A DNA stretch of 64,000 nucleotides, taken from JAPOKJ01 sp031421635. Its GTDB lineage: Bacteria > Pseudomonadota > Gammaproteobacteria > Burkholderiales > Burkholderiaceae_E. The translations under genes were made by a program, and so were the position numbers. The notes below the pieces were generated by a model. It did no database searches. It was given only the letters and a program-made list of their open reading frames with translations, and was not told where the DNA came from. Below, in pieces: positions 35,638 through 44,880 of the stretch; the first letter of the stretch is position 1, and each line of letters starts with the position of its first letter. Location: assembly GCA_031421635.1 (NCBI GenBank), contig JANOPA010000125.1:62001-126000 (forward strand), read 5' to 3'.

Positions 35638-36639
35638 ATGAAACCCGCCACAGTCTTCATCACGCATTCCCCGCATGCGCTCAGCCACTACTACGGCGCG
35701 CGCGCACTGGCTGCACTGCAGGCCGTGGCGGAGGTGCGTACTCATGGTAGCGAGCAGGAGTTAAGTATCTCGGAGTTGGTAGAAAGAGCGGGTCGTTGCC
35801 ACATCATTGTGAGTGATCGAGTGCACGCCGGTAGCGCTGCCTTGTTGGCCCAATTACCCCAGCTTCTTGCGTTTTGCCGTTGCGCAGTGGATATTCGTAA
35901 TGTCGACGTCGCAGCCGCGTCCGCGCACGGAATCTTGGTGACCCAGGCGAGTGCCGGCTTCAAAACCTCCGTAGCCGAATGGATTCTTGGTGCAATGGTG
36001 GACTTGAGCCGTGGCATCTCCCTTGCCGCCCGTTCCTATCATGATGGCCGAGTTCCCGTCGCGCGGATGGGACGAGAGCTCAGGGGGTCCACCATCGGTA
36101 TCATTGGCTTCGGGCAGATCGCCAGAACCTTGGCACCCATCGTGCGAGCCTTAGGCATGAGATTATTAGTCAATGACCCGTTCGCCAGCATTGACACCTC
36201 TGATGGTGAAGCCAGCACTCTCGATAATCTGTTGGCGCAGTCCGACTATGTTGTGTGCTTGGCCGTCGCTACCCCTGCTACCGAGAACCTGATGAATGCT
36301 GATGCATTTTCCGCCATGAAGTCCACGGCATATTTTGTGAATGCCTCGCGCGGTAATTTAATTGATGAGGCGGCCTTACGCCATGCCTTGGATGCGGGCC
36401 AAATCGCCGGTTGCGCGCTCGATGTGGGTCGCGCCGCCGATCAAATGCCCAGCCTGGAACTAGCTCGCCATCCCTTGGTCATTGCGACGCCTCATATCGG
36501 CGGCCTGACGCCCCAGGCGATTGAGCACCAATCGATGGAGACTGTGCAGCAGATCAGCACGTTTTTGCAGGGAGGAATGCCGGTTGGAGCAGTCAATCCT
36601 GAGCATGCTTTACGGCTTAAAAAATGGTTGACTCAATAA
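35638..36639 (+). CDS. D-2-hydroxyacid dehydrogenase-fold protein lacking the usual catalytic Glu
   Basis: 333 residues from the ATG at 35638 (AAAGG upstream); the longer frame overlaps the TRAP permease. NAD-binding IGIIGFGQIARTLAP, catalytic Arg in NASRGNLIDEAAL, and His in ATPHIGG are present. Where most family members read DVFxxEP, this one reads DVGRAADQMPS, so the Glu of the Arg-Glu-His triad is missing. I have the impression of a subgroup with this DVGRAxDQMP signature, so it may be a specialised enzyme rather than a dead one. It lies 67 bp after the TRAP operon and probably acts on the imported acid. Confidence 0.85.
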   Translation: MKPATVFITHSPHALSHYYGARALAALQAVAEVRTHGSEQELSISELVERAGRCHIIVSDRVHAGSAALLAQLPQLLAFCRCAVDIRNVDVAAASAHGILVTQASAGFKTSVAEWILGAMVDLSRGISLAARSYHDGRVPVARMGRELRGSTIGIIGFGQIARTLAPIVRALGMRLLVNDPFASIDTSDGEASTLDNLLAQSDYVVCLAVATPATENLMNADAFSAMKSTAYFVNASRGNLIDEAALRHALDAGQIAGCALDVGRAADQMPSLELARHPLVIATPHIGGLTPQAIEHQSMETVQQISTFLQGGMPVGAVNPEHALRLKKWLTQ

Positions 36640-36670
36640 TTGGCGGGTGCGATTAAGATATCTGCTTCCA

Positions 36671-36713
36671 CGAAGGAAAGTCGCTGTTCGGACCACGCGC
36701 CAACTTTCCTTCG
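36671..36713. terminator. Perfect 11-bp inverted repeat downstream of the dehydrogenase
   Basis: CGAAGGAAAGT at 36671-36681 and its exact complement ACTTTCCTTCG at 36703-36713, with a 21-nt loop, 31 bp after the stop at 36639. It could terminate the TRAP operon transcript, but no T tract follows. The long arms also fit a small mobile-element or REP-like end. No second copy was seen in the window. Confidence 0.45.
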
Positions 36714-36838
36714 ATAGCGCAATATGCTTGGAATACTTACGTCTAATGCGAAGATGCATTTGCGCAAGCGTCCTTTCAGTGCATTTGAACTTTTTTCACC
36801 CAAACAAAGGCGCAGGATTTTCAGGCCACGGGTGTTGA

Positions 36839-36850
36839 GTTAGATCTAAC
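36839..36850. other. 12-bp perfect palindrome
   Basis: GTTAGATCTAAC reads the same on both strands. It lies 44 bp beyond the 3' end of the small membrane-protein gene, in a region of about 250 bp (36640-36893) that otherwise contains only the 11-bp inverted repeat and no gene. Function unknown. Confidence 0.3.
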
Positions 36851-36893
36851 CTCTAATGAAAGAAACCTGAATTGCGTTAAGGGGCATGCTGAT

Positions 36894-37229
36894 CTACTTA
36901 ACTTGTTCAAGCACAAAGCGGGAAGATTTGGCCTCGCCGATTAGTGTGCAAGTCAGGCTCGCATATAGAATCAAAACAAGGATCATTTTCAATACGCTGA
37001 CACTCCATGCTCGCAGGAGCGCAACCATCCCCACCACGGCCAAAGAAAACATAATTGTAGCCAAGAAGTATGCGGGGATGCCCGATACGAATATCACTGA
37101 AGCAATGCGTTTGGATGAGGTGTTGAAGCCTCCAAGGGCAATGATCATCGATCCGCCTATCGTTCCAAGCGCCACGAGCACGGCAATGGCAAATTGGGCG
37201 CCACGGGTTAGGTTATGGGCTTGTGACAA
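36894..37229 (-). CDS. Small hydrophobic membrane protein, unknown function
   Basis: 111 residues from a TTG start with AAGGAGA 4-5 nt upstream, a stronger ribosome site than most in the window, which is why I accept it. Three or four transmembrane segments: FAIAVLVALGTIGGSMIIAL, IFVSGIPAYFLATIMFSL and MILVLILYASLTCTLIG, with a short charged end EQVK. No family recognised. It stands alone in a stretch with lower coding density next to a frameshifted ORF, so it may belong to acquired or decaying DNA. Confidence 0.6.
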   Translation of the reverse strand: MSQAHNLTRGAQFAIAVLVALGTIGGSMIIALGGFNTSSKRIASVIFVSGIPAYFLATIMFSLAVVGMVALLRAWSVSVLKMILVLILYASLTCTLIGEAKSSRFVLEQVK

Positions 37230-37526
37230 ATTCTCTCCTTGGCTTAATAAGTCTGGTTGGTCTGACAGGTATCAGAAGCGAATTGCCTCCCCCTAAAAGT
37301 CGTCCTGGAAACCTGGCCGTGAACACTTCCGTCGAGGCACTTGTTGCCCGGCGGTATATCGACGTTAAGATAACATTTTGCTCGACGCCCGCGTGGCGAA
37401 GTTCGCATTTCTTGTCACGAAGGTACGTCGTCCGCTGTTAGCGAGCCAAGGTATTTTTAATGCTCTCGCTATGTGAGCTTTTTTCGAGAGTGGCGTGCTA
37501 GAACACCTTGATCGCCAAAGATAAAT
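37230..37526. other. About 300 bp without a recognisable gene
   Basis: Upstream of the small membrane protein and of the degraded ORF. It contains the AAGGAGA site for the minus-strand gene and a CTCTCG / CGAGAG pair with a T6 run near 37480. Possible frames on either strand have no ribosome site or protein-like composition. I see nothing more. Confidence 0.45.
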
Positions 37527-38152
37527 TTGCTTATCGACCCAGTTGTCAATTACCATTTCCGAACTACCTGCCAATATGGACACTCGGACGGACGAGAGTT
37601 TCGTGAGTCCATTGTTGCCACCGTCGTGTTCACCGAATTACAGAGCAATATCATGGCTGGGGCGGGCATTGTTTATGCTCAATTTGCTCTCGATGGCAAA
37701 CTTGACTTGGAATTAGGTGAGGGCATCAGAAAATCTATGCAACCCAACAAGCAATGGTTCGATTGTGGGGCAAAGTGGTTCGAGATGAAGGAAATCGCAT
37801 TGCTCAAGAGCAGTCGCAAGGCATTACGAGATGGCACAATGATCGAATGACGGCCATTGACCTTAAGGGCGCGAACGATCGCTCGCAGATCCGGATGCAG
37901 ACGCAGCGGGAGATTTCCCAAATTTACTCTCAGACCCGGCAAAGTACGCAAGCGAGCAACGACCGCATGCACCGAAGAAGCTTAGAAGCAATCGGCGAGT
38001 ACAACACCTATAAAGACCCTTCGAGCGGTACTCCGGTTCGCAGCACAATTCACAACAACCATGTTTGGAGAGTGGGTGAGGGGCGCTACATTTCAAGTAA
38101 CGATCCAAATTTCAAACCCAGCAACGGGGTTGAATTGAGGCGCATTCCCTAA
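37527..38152 (+). pseudogene. Frameshifted remnant of an unknown secreted or cytosolic protein
   Basis: Two overlapping plus-strand frames join into one plausible protein. Frame one (37527-37850) gives AGAGIVYAQFALDGKLDLELGEGIRKSMQPNKQWFD, and frame two (37754-38152) continues RDEGNRIAQEQSQGITRWHNDRM through a coiled-coil-like stretch to a conserved-looking end HNNHVWRVGEGRYISSNDPNF. The switch lies near 37765-37780 and needs a 1-nt indel. The Trp/Asn-Asp-Pro-Asn-Phe ending resembles proteins of unknown function in other proteobacteria. The N-terminal half also seems missing. It could be two real short genes, but neither has a convincing start. Confidence 0.55.
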
Positions 38153-38280
38153 AATCGAATTTTTGCATCAGCGATTTACATTGCCTTGTTCGCCTGATCG
38201 CATTTCGCAAATCACTCACCAAGGGCGTCCAAAATCAGTCCGAATGCTTATACTCGCTAGCTGAAAGATTCGGATCGTTG

Positions 38281-39702
38281 ATGGACAAGCAAGTAGATGT
38301 ATTAGTGATTGGCGGCGGCAATGCCGCGCTTTGTGCTGCCTTGACGGCGCGCGAGGCTGGCGCTAGTGTGATGGTGCTGGAGGCTGCCCCCCGTGAATGG
38401 CGAGGGGGCAACTCGCCCCACACCCGCAATTTGCGCTGTATGCATGACCAGCCACAGGACGTGCTGGTGGAGTCCTATCCGGAGGAGGAGTACTGGCAGG
38501 ACTTACTCAAGGTGACCGGCGGTCAGACCGATGAGGAACTGGCGCGCTTGGTCATTCGTGCCTCGTCGACTTGTCGGCCATGGATGGTGAAGCATGGGGT
38601 GCGCTTTCAACCGTCTTTGTCTGGGGCATTGCATACCGCTCGCACCAACGCTTTTTTTATGGGCGGCGGCAAGGCCCTGATGAATGCTTATTACCGAAGT
38701 GCCGAACGCCTTGGCGTGACGATTCGCTATGAAACACCGATTGCACGTTTGGAGCTAGAGGGTACCGTGGGTGTTGCGGCGATTACGGAAACGGGTGAGC
38801 GACTCACCGCCAAGACTTTTGTACTGGCCGCGGGAGGCTTTGAGTCCAACCTCGCATGGATGCGCGAAGCCTGGGGTGTGAACGAGCATGGCGAGTATCC
38901 CGCTGAACAGTTTTTAATTCGCGGTACACGCTTTAATCAAGGCGTGTTGTTGCGTGCCATGATGGACGCTGGTGTCGATATGATTGGTGACGCCACTCAA
39001 GCCCATATGGTAGCGATTGACGCGCGTGCACCGCTGTACGACGGTGGTATCTGTACCCGTATCGACTGCGTGTCTCTTGGTGTTGTTGTGAATCGCGCGG
39101 GTCACCGCTTCTATGACGAAGGTGAAGACTTCTGGCCCAAGCGTTACGCGATTTGGGGGCGATTAGTGGCCCAGCAACAAGGGCAAACTGCTTACTCAGT
39201 GATTGATAGCAAGGCCATTGGTCGCTTCATGCCACCGGTATTCCCCGGAACGAAGGCCGATACTTTAGAGGCGCTTGCCGCTAAACTAGGCTTGGATGAG
39301 GTGGTTTTCATGCAAACCATGGATGCCTACAATGCAGCCTGCAAGGCGGCCCGAGCCGACCCGAGCAAGTTCGATCACACGGCGCTCGATAGTTGTTTTA
39401 CGGAGGGTGTGATGCCCGCCAAAACACATTGGGCGAGGCCCATCGATACAGCACCGTTTTTTGCCTACGCGGTACGTCCTGGGGTGACCTTCACTTACCT
39501 GGGATTAAAGACCGATAAAGATGCAAAAGTATTTTTCAAAGGCAAGGCCAGCCCGAATCTATTCGTCGCAGGTGAAATGATGGCAGGCAATGTTTTGGGC
39601 AAAGGCTATACCGCAGGCGTAGGCATGTCGATTGGAACGGCCTTTGGTCGTATCGCAGGCGCGAGTGCGGCCGCAGCACTACTGGAAAAGGCGGCAGCTT
39701 AG
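38281..39702 (+). CDS. tcuA: FAD-dependent tricarballylate dehydrogenase (TcuA)
   Basis: 473 residues from the ATG at 38281; a TTG directly before it is ignored. FAD site DVLVIGGGNAALCAALTAREAGA, then SPHTRNLRCMHDQP and RTNAFFMGGGKALMNAYY, typical of TcuA in the succinate dehydrogenase / fumarate reductase flavoprotein family. It oxidises tricarballylate to cis-aconitate, with TcuB re-oxidising the flavin. The stop overlaps the tcuB GTG by one base. No TcuC-type MFS transporter or TcuR LysR regulator adjoins it; the TRAP system at 32812-35570 might supply substrate instead. Confidence 0.93.
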   Translation: MDKQVDVLVIGGGNAALCAALTAREAGASVMVLEAAPREWRGGNSPHTRNLRCMHDQPQDVLVESYPEEEYWQDLLKVTGGQTDEELARLVIRASSTCRPWMVKHGVRFQPSLSGALHTARTNAFFMGGGKALMNAYYRSAERLGVTIRYETPIARLELEGTVGVAAITETGERLTAKTFVLAAGGFESNLAWMREAWGVNEHGEYPAEQFLIRGTRFNQGVLLRAMMDAGVDMIGDATQAHMVAIDARAPLYDGGICTRIDCVSLGVVVNRAGHRFYDEGEDFWPKRYAIWGRLVAQQQGQTAYSVIDSKAIGRFMPPVFPGTKADTLEALAAKLGLDEVVFMQTMDAYNAACKAARADPSKFDHTALDSCFTEGVMPAKTHWARPIDTAPFFAYAVRPGVTFTYLGLKTDKDAKVFFKGKASPNLFVAGEMMAGNVLGKGYTAGVGMSIGTAFGRIAGASAAAALLEKAAA

Positions 39703-40865
39703 TGAGTCACGTAGCAAAAATAATTCCGATCCAGCGCTTGACGAGCATGGAAGCAGAGGCTGACCGGGTCCTGACCATCTGTAACGCCTGTCGCTACTGC
39801 GAAGGTTTTTGCGCGGTTTTTCAAGGAATGGCGCGCCGCCTCGATTTTCAGAAGAATGACATCCATTACTTGGCCAATTTATGTCACAACTGCGGGGCTT
39901 GCCTGCATGCCTGTCAATACGCTCCTCCACACGAATTTGCAGTCAACGTGCCCCGCGCCATGGCCCAGGTTCGGACTCAAACTTACGGGGATTACGCATG
40001 GCCTGCCAGTGTGGGCGGACTGTATCGCCGCAACGGACTCACCTTGGTGCTGGCCTTAGCCTTGGGTCTAGCACTATTTCTCGTCCTGGGTGTGTTGAGC
40101 AAGGGCTCCTTGTTGCAGGCGCCTGGTTTAAATGGGTTCTACGACATCTTTCCACACGGACTGATGGTCTCGCTTTTTGCACCGGTGTTTATTTTCTCAG
40201 CCTTTGCCTTGTTGATGGGACTCATCGCTTTTTGGAAGGTCGTCGATCCTGAACAACTTGCAGGTTTGAAACTGTCCGGTGCGGACAAGCGCTCTGCTCA
40301 AACCGAAGCCGTTCATGCGGCTTTTAAACTCAAGTACCTGGATGGCGGCCATGGAGATGGCTGCAACAATGAAGACGACGCTTTTACCCATTCGCGCCGA
40401 CGTTATCATCACTTCACCTTCTACGGCTTTTTGTTGTGTTTTGCGGCTACCAGTGTGGCCACTTTGTTTCACTATGTATTGGCCTGGCCCGCGCCTTACG
40501 GTTATTTGAGTCTGCCCAAACTCCTTGGAATCACTGGCGGACTTTCGATGTTGGTTGGCACGATAGGTTTGTGGAGATTGAACGTCGCACGTCATCCTCT
40601 TCAAGGTGATCCCGACAAGACGGCAATGGATCGCGGCTTTATTGCTCTCTTGTTCCTGACCGCGAGCACGGGGCTTGCTCTGATGTTGGCCCGCGGGACG
40701 GCCGCACTTCCTTTGCTACTCTGCATCCATCTTGGTATTGTGATGGCGTTGTTTCTGACCATGCCCTATAGCAAGTTTGCTCATGGCTTTTATCGTAGCG
40801 CAGCGCTACTCAAGTTCACAATAGAAAAACGACAACCTAGCCGCCTGGCGTCTGGTTCAGAGTAA
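39702..40865 (+). CDS. tcuB: Tricarballylate utilization membrane protein TcuB
   Basis: 387 residues from a GTG that overlaps the tcuA stop by one base. Two 4Fe-4S motifs are exact: CNACRYCEGFC and CHNCGACLHAC. About six membrane helices follow, with His residues for haem (FYGFLLCFAATSVATLFHYVL, LGIVMALFLTMPYSKFAHGFYR regions). It passes electrons from reduced TcuA to the quinone pool. Unusually Asp/Asn-rich loop residues (DGCNNEDDAFTH) are present midway. Confidence 0.94.
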   Translation: MSHVAKIIPIQRLTSMEAEADRVLTICNACRYCEGFCAVFQGMARRLDFQKNDIHYLANLCHNCGACLHACQYAPPHEFAVNVPRAMAQVRTQTYGDYAWPASVGGLYRRNGLTLVLALALGLALFLVLGVLSKGSLLQAPGLNGFYDIFPHGLMVSLFAPVFIFSAFALLMGLIAFWKVVDPEQLAGLKLSGADKRSAQTEAVHAAFKLKYLDGGHGDGCNNEDDAFTHSRRRYHHFTFYGFLLCFAATSVATLFHYVLAWPAPYGYLSLPKLLGITGGLSMLVGTIGLWRLNVARHPLQGDPDKTAMDRGFIALLFLTASTGLALMLARGTAALPLLLCIHLGIVMALFLTMPYSKFAHGFYRSAALLKFTIEKRQPSRLASGSE

Positions 40866-40889
40866 TTTCACGTACAAGGATTAACCATC

Positions 40890-41678
40890 ATGTCCGCCCC
40901 CGGAATCTTAAAAATTAAATCAATGCAAACCCATTGCACTGAAGCAGAGTGGCAGGCTCGGGTCGACTTGGCCGCTTGTTATCGCCTGGTGGCTCACTTC
41001 GGGATGGCGGACATGATGGCGAACCATATTTCCTCGCATGTTCCAGGAGAAAAAGGCGCCTTCCTGATCAACCCGTACGGAATGATGTACGAGGAGATGA
41101 CCGCATCTTGCCTGATCAAGGTCGACTACGACGGCAATATTTTGAGCAAGCCCGATTTTGGTGAACTAAATTACGGCATCAATAAGGCGGGCTATGTGAT
41201 CCATAGTGCCGTGCATCGCGCTCGACCCGAGGTGGCCTGCGTGATCCATACCCATAGCTGGGCGTCGATGGCGGTGTCCTCACTGGCTTGCGGCCTATTG
41301 CCTCTCACCCAAACCGCCATGCGGTTTTTGAGAATCGCCTATCACGACTATCAAGGTGTGGTGCTCGACACCGCAGAGCAGGCCTCATTGATCCAGGATC
41401 TGGGGCAGGGCGAGGCCTTGATTCTTCGCAACCACGGCGCACTCACCGTGGGTAAGTCCATCGGCGAGGCTTTCAATTGGATGCACCGCTTAGAGTTGGC
41501 TTGCCGCGCGCAGATCGGTGCGATGTCTTGTCAAACGCCGTTACAGGAAGTGACTGGCCCCGTCCTGGAAGAAACCTGGAAGAATTATCAGCCGAGCACA
41601 CGACGGCCCTATGGACTCATGGAGTGGCCAGCGCTTTTACGTAAGCTAGATCGCATGGACGCAAGCTTTAGGGACTAG
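40890..41678 (+). CDS. Class II aldolase/adducin family protein
   Basis: 262 residues; an ATG at 40923 is an alternative start. Zinc-binding His-x-His appears in CVIHTHSWASMAVSS and the third His in LILRNHGALTVGKS. NHISSHVPGEKGAFLINPYGMMYEEMTAS is typical of the decarboxylase/aldolase branch that often follows carboxylate-oxidising genes. It lies 24 bp after tcuB and 2 bp before a hydroxyacid dehydrogenase, so it is part of the same operon. The substrate is not clear; it could act on a keto or hydroxy product of the pathway. Confidence 0.9.
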   Translation: MSAPGILKIKSMQTHCTEAEWQARVDLAACYRLVAHFGMADMMANHISSHVPGEKGAFLINPYGMMYEEMTASCLIKVDYDGNILSKPDFGELNYGINKAGYVIHSAVHRARPEVACVIHTHSWASMAVSSLACGLLPLTQTAMRFLRIAYHDYQGVVLDTAEQASLIQDLGQGEALILRNHGALTVGKSIGEAFNWMHRLELACRAQIGAMSCQTPLQEVTGPVLEETWKNYQPSTRRPYGLMEWPALLRKLDRMDASFRD

Positions 41679-41680
41679 CC

Positions 41681-42670
41681 TTGACGAGCACGTCGATTCA
41701 ACTCTTGATGTCGGAACAGGCGCGGGAGCGCTTGCAAGCGCGTATCGAAACCTTGGCGTCACGGGTGTCGGCGCAACGACGAATTCGCTATATTGGACTC
41801 ACCGCAAACTCGGCGGATATTGCCTTCGTGTCCAGGGACGTGACGGGCCGCTCCACCAAGCAAATGATCTTGCCGGATACGCGCCGGTTTTACGACGCTC
41901 TCTCGAACTCGCACCAATTGCAATGGGTAAATATTCATTCAGCCGGGATGGATCGCGACATTTACCAGGAACTTGCCAAGCGAGGAGTGTCCGTCACGAC
42001 CTCGCCCGGCAATAATGCCAAGATCGTTGCACAAACCGCATTGGCTGGCCTGCTTGCGCTTGCGCGTCGCTTACCCTATCTTGGTCGCGCCCAGCGGGGC
42101 CATGACTGGGCACCCTTACATGAGGCCTTGACGCCCCGCGATCTCGCGCGTCAAACTGCCGTGATTATTGGCTGGGGTGAAATTGGGAAGCAACTGGCCG
42201 AGTACCTGGCGATGTTGGAACTCAACATCATCATCGTACGCAACCAACCTCATGTGCCCGCCGGGCGGTTTGAGACGGTGAGCCTGGAGCAACTCAACAG
42301 CACACTGCCTCGCGCAGATTGGCTCATCATCGCCTGCCCTTTAACGTCGAAAACTCAAAACCTCATCAATGATGCGAGCCTGCGGCTTCTGCCTAAGTCT
42401 GCCTATTTAATCAATATCGCAAGAGGCCAAATTGTTGATGAGGGAGCGCTTTTACGGGCGCTAGAAAGAGAAGAGTTGACTGGCGCATTCCTGGATGTGT
42501 TCGAACATGAGCCACTGCCTCCAAGCTCACCACTTTGGGACCTGCCCAACGTCATTGTCACGCCTCATAGCGCTGGCTTTTCAGACGGCAATGAGGCTCG
42601 GGTAGACGAGTTGTTTTTGTCTAGACTTGAGCAGTGGTTGATTCGGTCGGGCTGTAGTCGCTCGACTTAG
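41681..42670 (+). CDS. D-2-hydroxyacid dehydrogenase (NAD-dependent)
   Basis: 329 residues from a TTG two bases after the aldolase stop; an ATG at 41708 is the alternative. NAD site VIIGWGEIGKQLAEYL, with all three catalytic residues present: Arg in NIARGQIVDEGAL, Glu in FLDVFEHEPL, and His in VTPHSAGFS. It therefore looks fully active, in contrast to the relative at 35638. It ends the tcuAB operon and likely interconverts a 2-keto and a 2-hydroxy acid. Confidence 0.92.
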   Translation: MTSTSIQLLMSEQARERLQARIETLASRVSAQRRIRYIGLTANSADIAFVSRDVTGRSTKQMILPDTRRFYDALSNSHQLQWVNIHSAGMDRDIYQELAKRGVSVTTSPGNNAKIVAQTALAGLLALARRLPYLGRAQRGHDWAPLHEALTPRDLARQTAVIIGWGEIGKQLAEYLAMLELNIIIVRNQPHVPAGRFETVSLEQLNSTLPRADWLIIACPLTSKTQNLINDASLRLLPKSAYLINIARGQIVDEGALLRALEREELTGAFLDVFEHEPLPPSSPLWDLPNVIVTPHSAGFSDGNEARVDELFLSRLEQWLIRSGCSRST

Positions 42671-42816
42671 TCGACGTTGGCATTCGCGTTGCGCAGTTGA
42701 ATGATCTAGAACCTTCAACTTAGAACGGTGTCAGGCCCGGGGGACATGAGCGTAACTACCTACGCCGGTCTACGAGGCTAGCGAACAACCGAACACTATT
42801 TCTGACGGTAAGAATT

Positions 42817-44700
42817 CTAAATCGCAGAAATAACAACAGGGATAATCCCGTCCTCCAGAAAGCCTCCTGATTGCCGGTTCCAAAGACTGGCATAGATGCC
42901 GTCCAGCGCAAGTAGCTGAGCATGTGAGCCTTGCTCTACGATTTGCCCTTGGTCCATCACCACGAGTCGATCCATGCGAGCAATCGTACTGAGTCGATGC
43001 GCAATGGCAATGACCGTTTTGCCTTCCATCAAGGATTCGAGCTGTTCTTGTATGGCGGCCTCCACCTCGCTATCGAGCGCGGAGGTGGCTTCGTCTAATA
43101 CCAGGATGGGTGCATTCTTGAGCACCACTCTGGCCAGGGCGACCCTTTGCCTTTGCCCACCGGATAGTTTGACACCACGCTCACCCGAGCGCGCCTCGTA
43201 GCCCTCGCGCCCCTTCCAGTCCCTTAGCTGCTCAATAAAGTCATGCGCTTGGGATTGCTCAGCCGCTAGTTCAACTTCGGTTTGAGTGGCCAGGGGTTGA
43301 CCGTAACGAATGTTCGCCGCAATGGAACGGTGCAAGAGTGAGGTGTCTTGAGTCACCATGCCAATAGATCGTCGCAGGCTCTCCTGGGTGACCTCGCGTA
43401 TATCCTGACCATCGATCAAAATGCGACCGCCCTCTACGTCATGAAAACGTAGTAGCAGGTTGACTAAAGTGGACTTTCCTGCACCCGAACGACCAACAAT
43501 ACCTACCCGCTCACCGGCTGCGATGTCGAGATTAAAACCTTGAAGGACGGAGGCCTTACCTTTGCTGGCTAGACCATAGGAAAAGTCGACGGCGTCGAAC
43601 TGAATTCGCGCTTTGTTGACGATGAGCTCTTTGGCATCGAACTTGTCGATCAATTGTCTTGGCACCGCGATGGTCTCCATGCCTTCTTGCACTACGCCAA
43701 CATTCTCGAAGATACCGGTCACCTCCCAACTGACCCAACCGGCCATATTGGCAATTTGCCACACCAAGGGCAAGGCGGTTGCCACTACCGCGGCACTGGC
43801 TTGACCGTGATACCAGAGCCAAAGCCCGATCGCAGTGGTACCGACGAGCAAGAAGGCATTCATCATGCTGAGCACAAACATAAAAATAGTGATCAGACGC
43901 ATATGCGCTGCGATGCGGTCACGATGCTCGTAGAGCGATTCTCGGACATAGGCGTCTTCATCGCTGGCACGAGCGAATAACTTGACGGTGAGGATGTTGC
44001 TATAACTGTCCACCACCCGCCCCATCACCGCCGACCTTGCCTCGCTACTGAGCTTGGAAAGATCACGCATCCGAGGCACGAAGTACCAAAGAAAAACCAG
44101 GTAGCAGCTCATCCATGCCAATGTCGGCAGGGCCAACCAAACGTCGGTGCTCAGCATCAAAATCAAGGCGCTGATGCCATACACCAAAATGTACCAAACT
44201 GCTCGAATTGACGAGACCACGGTCTCGCGCAGCGAGTTGGCGGTATTCATGACGCGATTAGCAATACGACCGGCGAAATCATCTTGAAAAAACGACCAGC
44301 TCTGGCGCAGCACGTGCCAATGACTTTGCCAGCGAATCAGGGTGGTAACGTTTGGAATCACCGCGTTGTTACGAACCAGGCTATCAATCGTCATCATGAG
44401 AGGACGACCGATAAGGAGGATAAAAGCCATGACAATCAGGCCGGTGGATTGCTCCTGCAAGGCGGTCACGCGATCCGCCGCCGCCATCAGGCCGACAATC
44501 CTACCGATAAATACCGGAATCAAGGTATCGACCAAGGCGACAAAAAGACCGGTGACCAGCATTGCAAAATAAAGCCAGCGGGTTTGCTTAATGAAATGCC
44601 AGTAGAAGGCCAGGAGCCCGGGCGGTGGCCCTTTCTCGTCCGTCCCGGCGGGGGTGTCGATGTTTCGCACCAGAGATTCAAAATAGGTAAATATACTCAT
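42817..44700 (-). CDS. ABC exporter half-transporter (fused membrane and ATPase domains)
   Basis: 627 residues. Six membrane helices (residues about 30-340) precede an ATPase domain: Walker A GIVGRSGAGKSTL, signature LSGGQRQRVALARV, Walker B ILVLDEATSALD, and switch His in IAIAHRLST. The fold is the type I exporter (MsbA/MdlB/LipA-like); it must dimerise. Length is a little above 600 because of an N-terminal leader (SLVRNIDTPAGTDEKGPPPG). It stands alone, divergent from a small unknown gene and convergent with the tcu operon. Substrate unknown: lipid, drug or peptide. Confidence 0.92.
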   Translation of the reverse strand: MSIFTYFESLVRNIDTPAGTDEKGPPPGLLAFYWHFIKQTRWLYFAMLVTGLFVALVDTLIPVFIGRIVGLMAAADRVTALQEQSTGLIVMAFILLIGRPLMMTIDSLVRNNAVIPNVTTLIRWQSHWHVLRQSWSFFQDDFAGRIANRVMNTANSLRETVVSSIRAVWYILVYGISALILMLSTDVWLALPTLAWMSCYLVFLWYFVPRMRDLSKLSSEARSAVMGRVVDSYSNILTVKLFARASDEDAYVRESLYEHRDRIAAHMRLITIFMFVLSMMNAFLLVGTTAIGLWLWYHGQASAAVVATALPLVWQIANMAGWVSWEVTGIFENVGVVQEGMETIAVPRQLIDKFDAKELIVNKARIQFDAVDFSYGLASKGKASVLQGFNLDIAAGERVGIVGRSGAGKSTLVNLLLRFHDVEGGRILIDGQDIREVTQESLRRSIGMVTQDTSLLHRSIAANIRYGQPLATQTEVELAAEQSQAHDFIEQLRDWKGREGYEARSGERGVKLSGGQRQRVALARVVLKNAPILVLDEATSALDSEVEAAIQEQLESLMEGKTVIAIAHRLSTIARMDRLVVMDQGQIVEQGSHAQLLALDGIYASLWNRQSGGFLEDGIIPVVISAI

Positions 44701-44880
44701 GGCTGAAGTGTACCGCGCCGGTTTTCCTTGTCCGGTGGTGCAAAGGAAATGCTTTGAGCTATTTCAGGTGGTGTTTTGGCGTCGAGCCGTTGAGTTTGAC
44801 GAGTCAAGCCTCATCGTGGTTTTTTGATTATTTCCTGCTGGACTTACAATCGGCGCTTTGGAAGTAATTGAGGAAGAATT

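Noticed and set aside
36671..36713. Interpretation of the 11-bp inverted repeat as insertion-sequence ends
   Set aside because: Only 43 bp apart, no transposase and no flanking target duplication seen; kept only as a hairpin.
37365..37583. 72-codon minus-strand frame
   Set aside because: No start signal and no recognisable protein features; overlaps the degraded plus-strand ORF.
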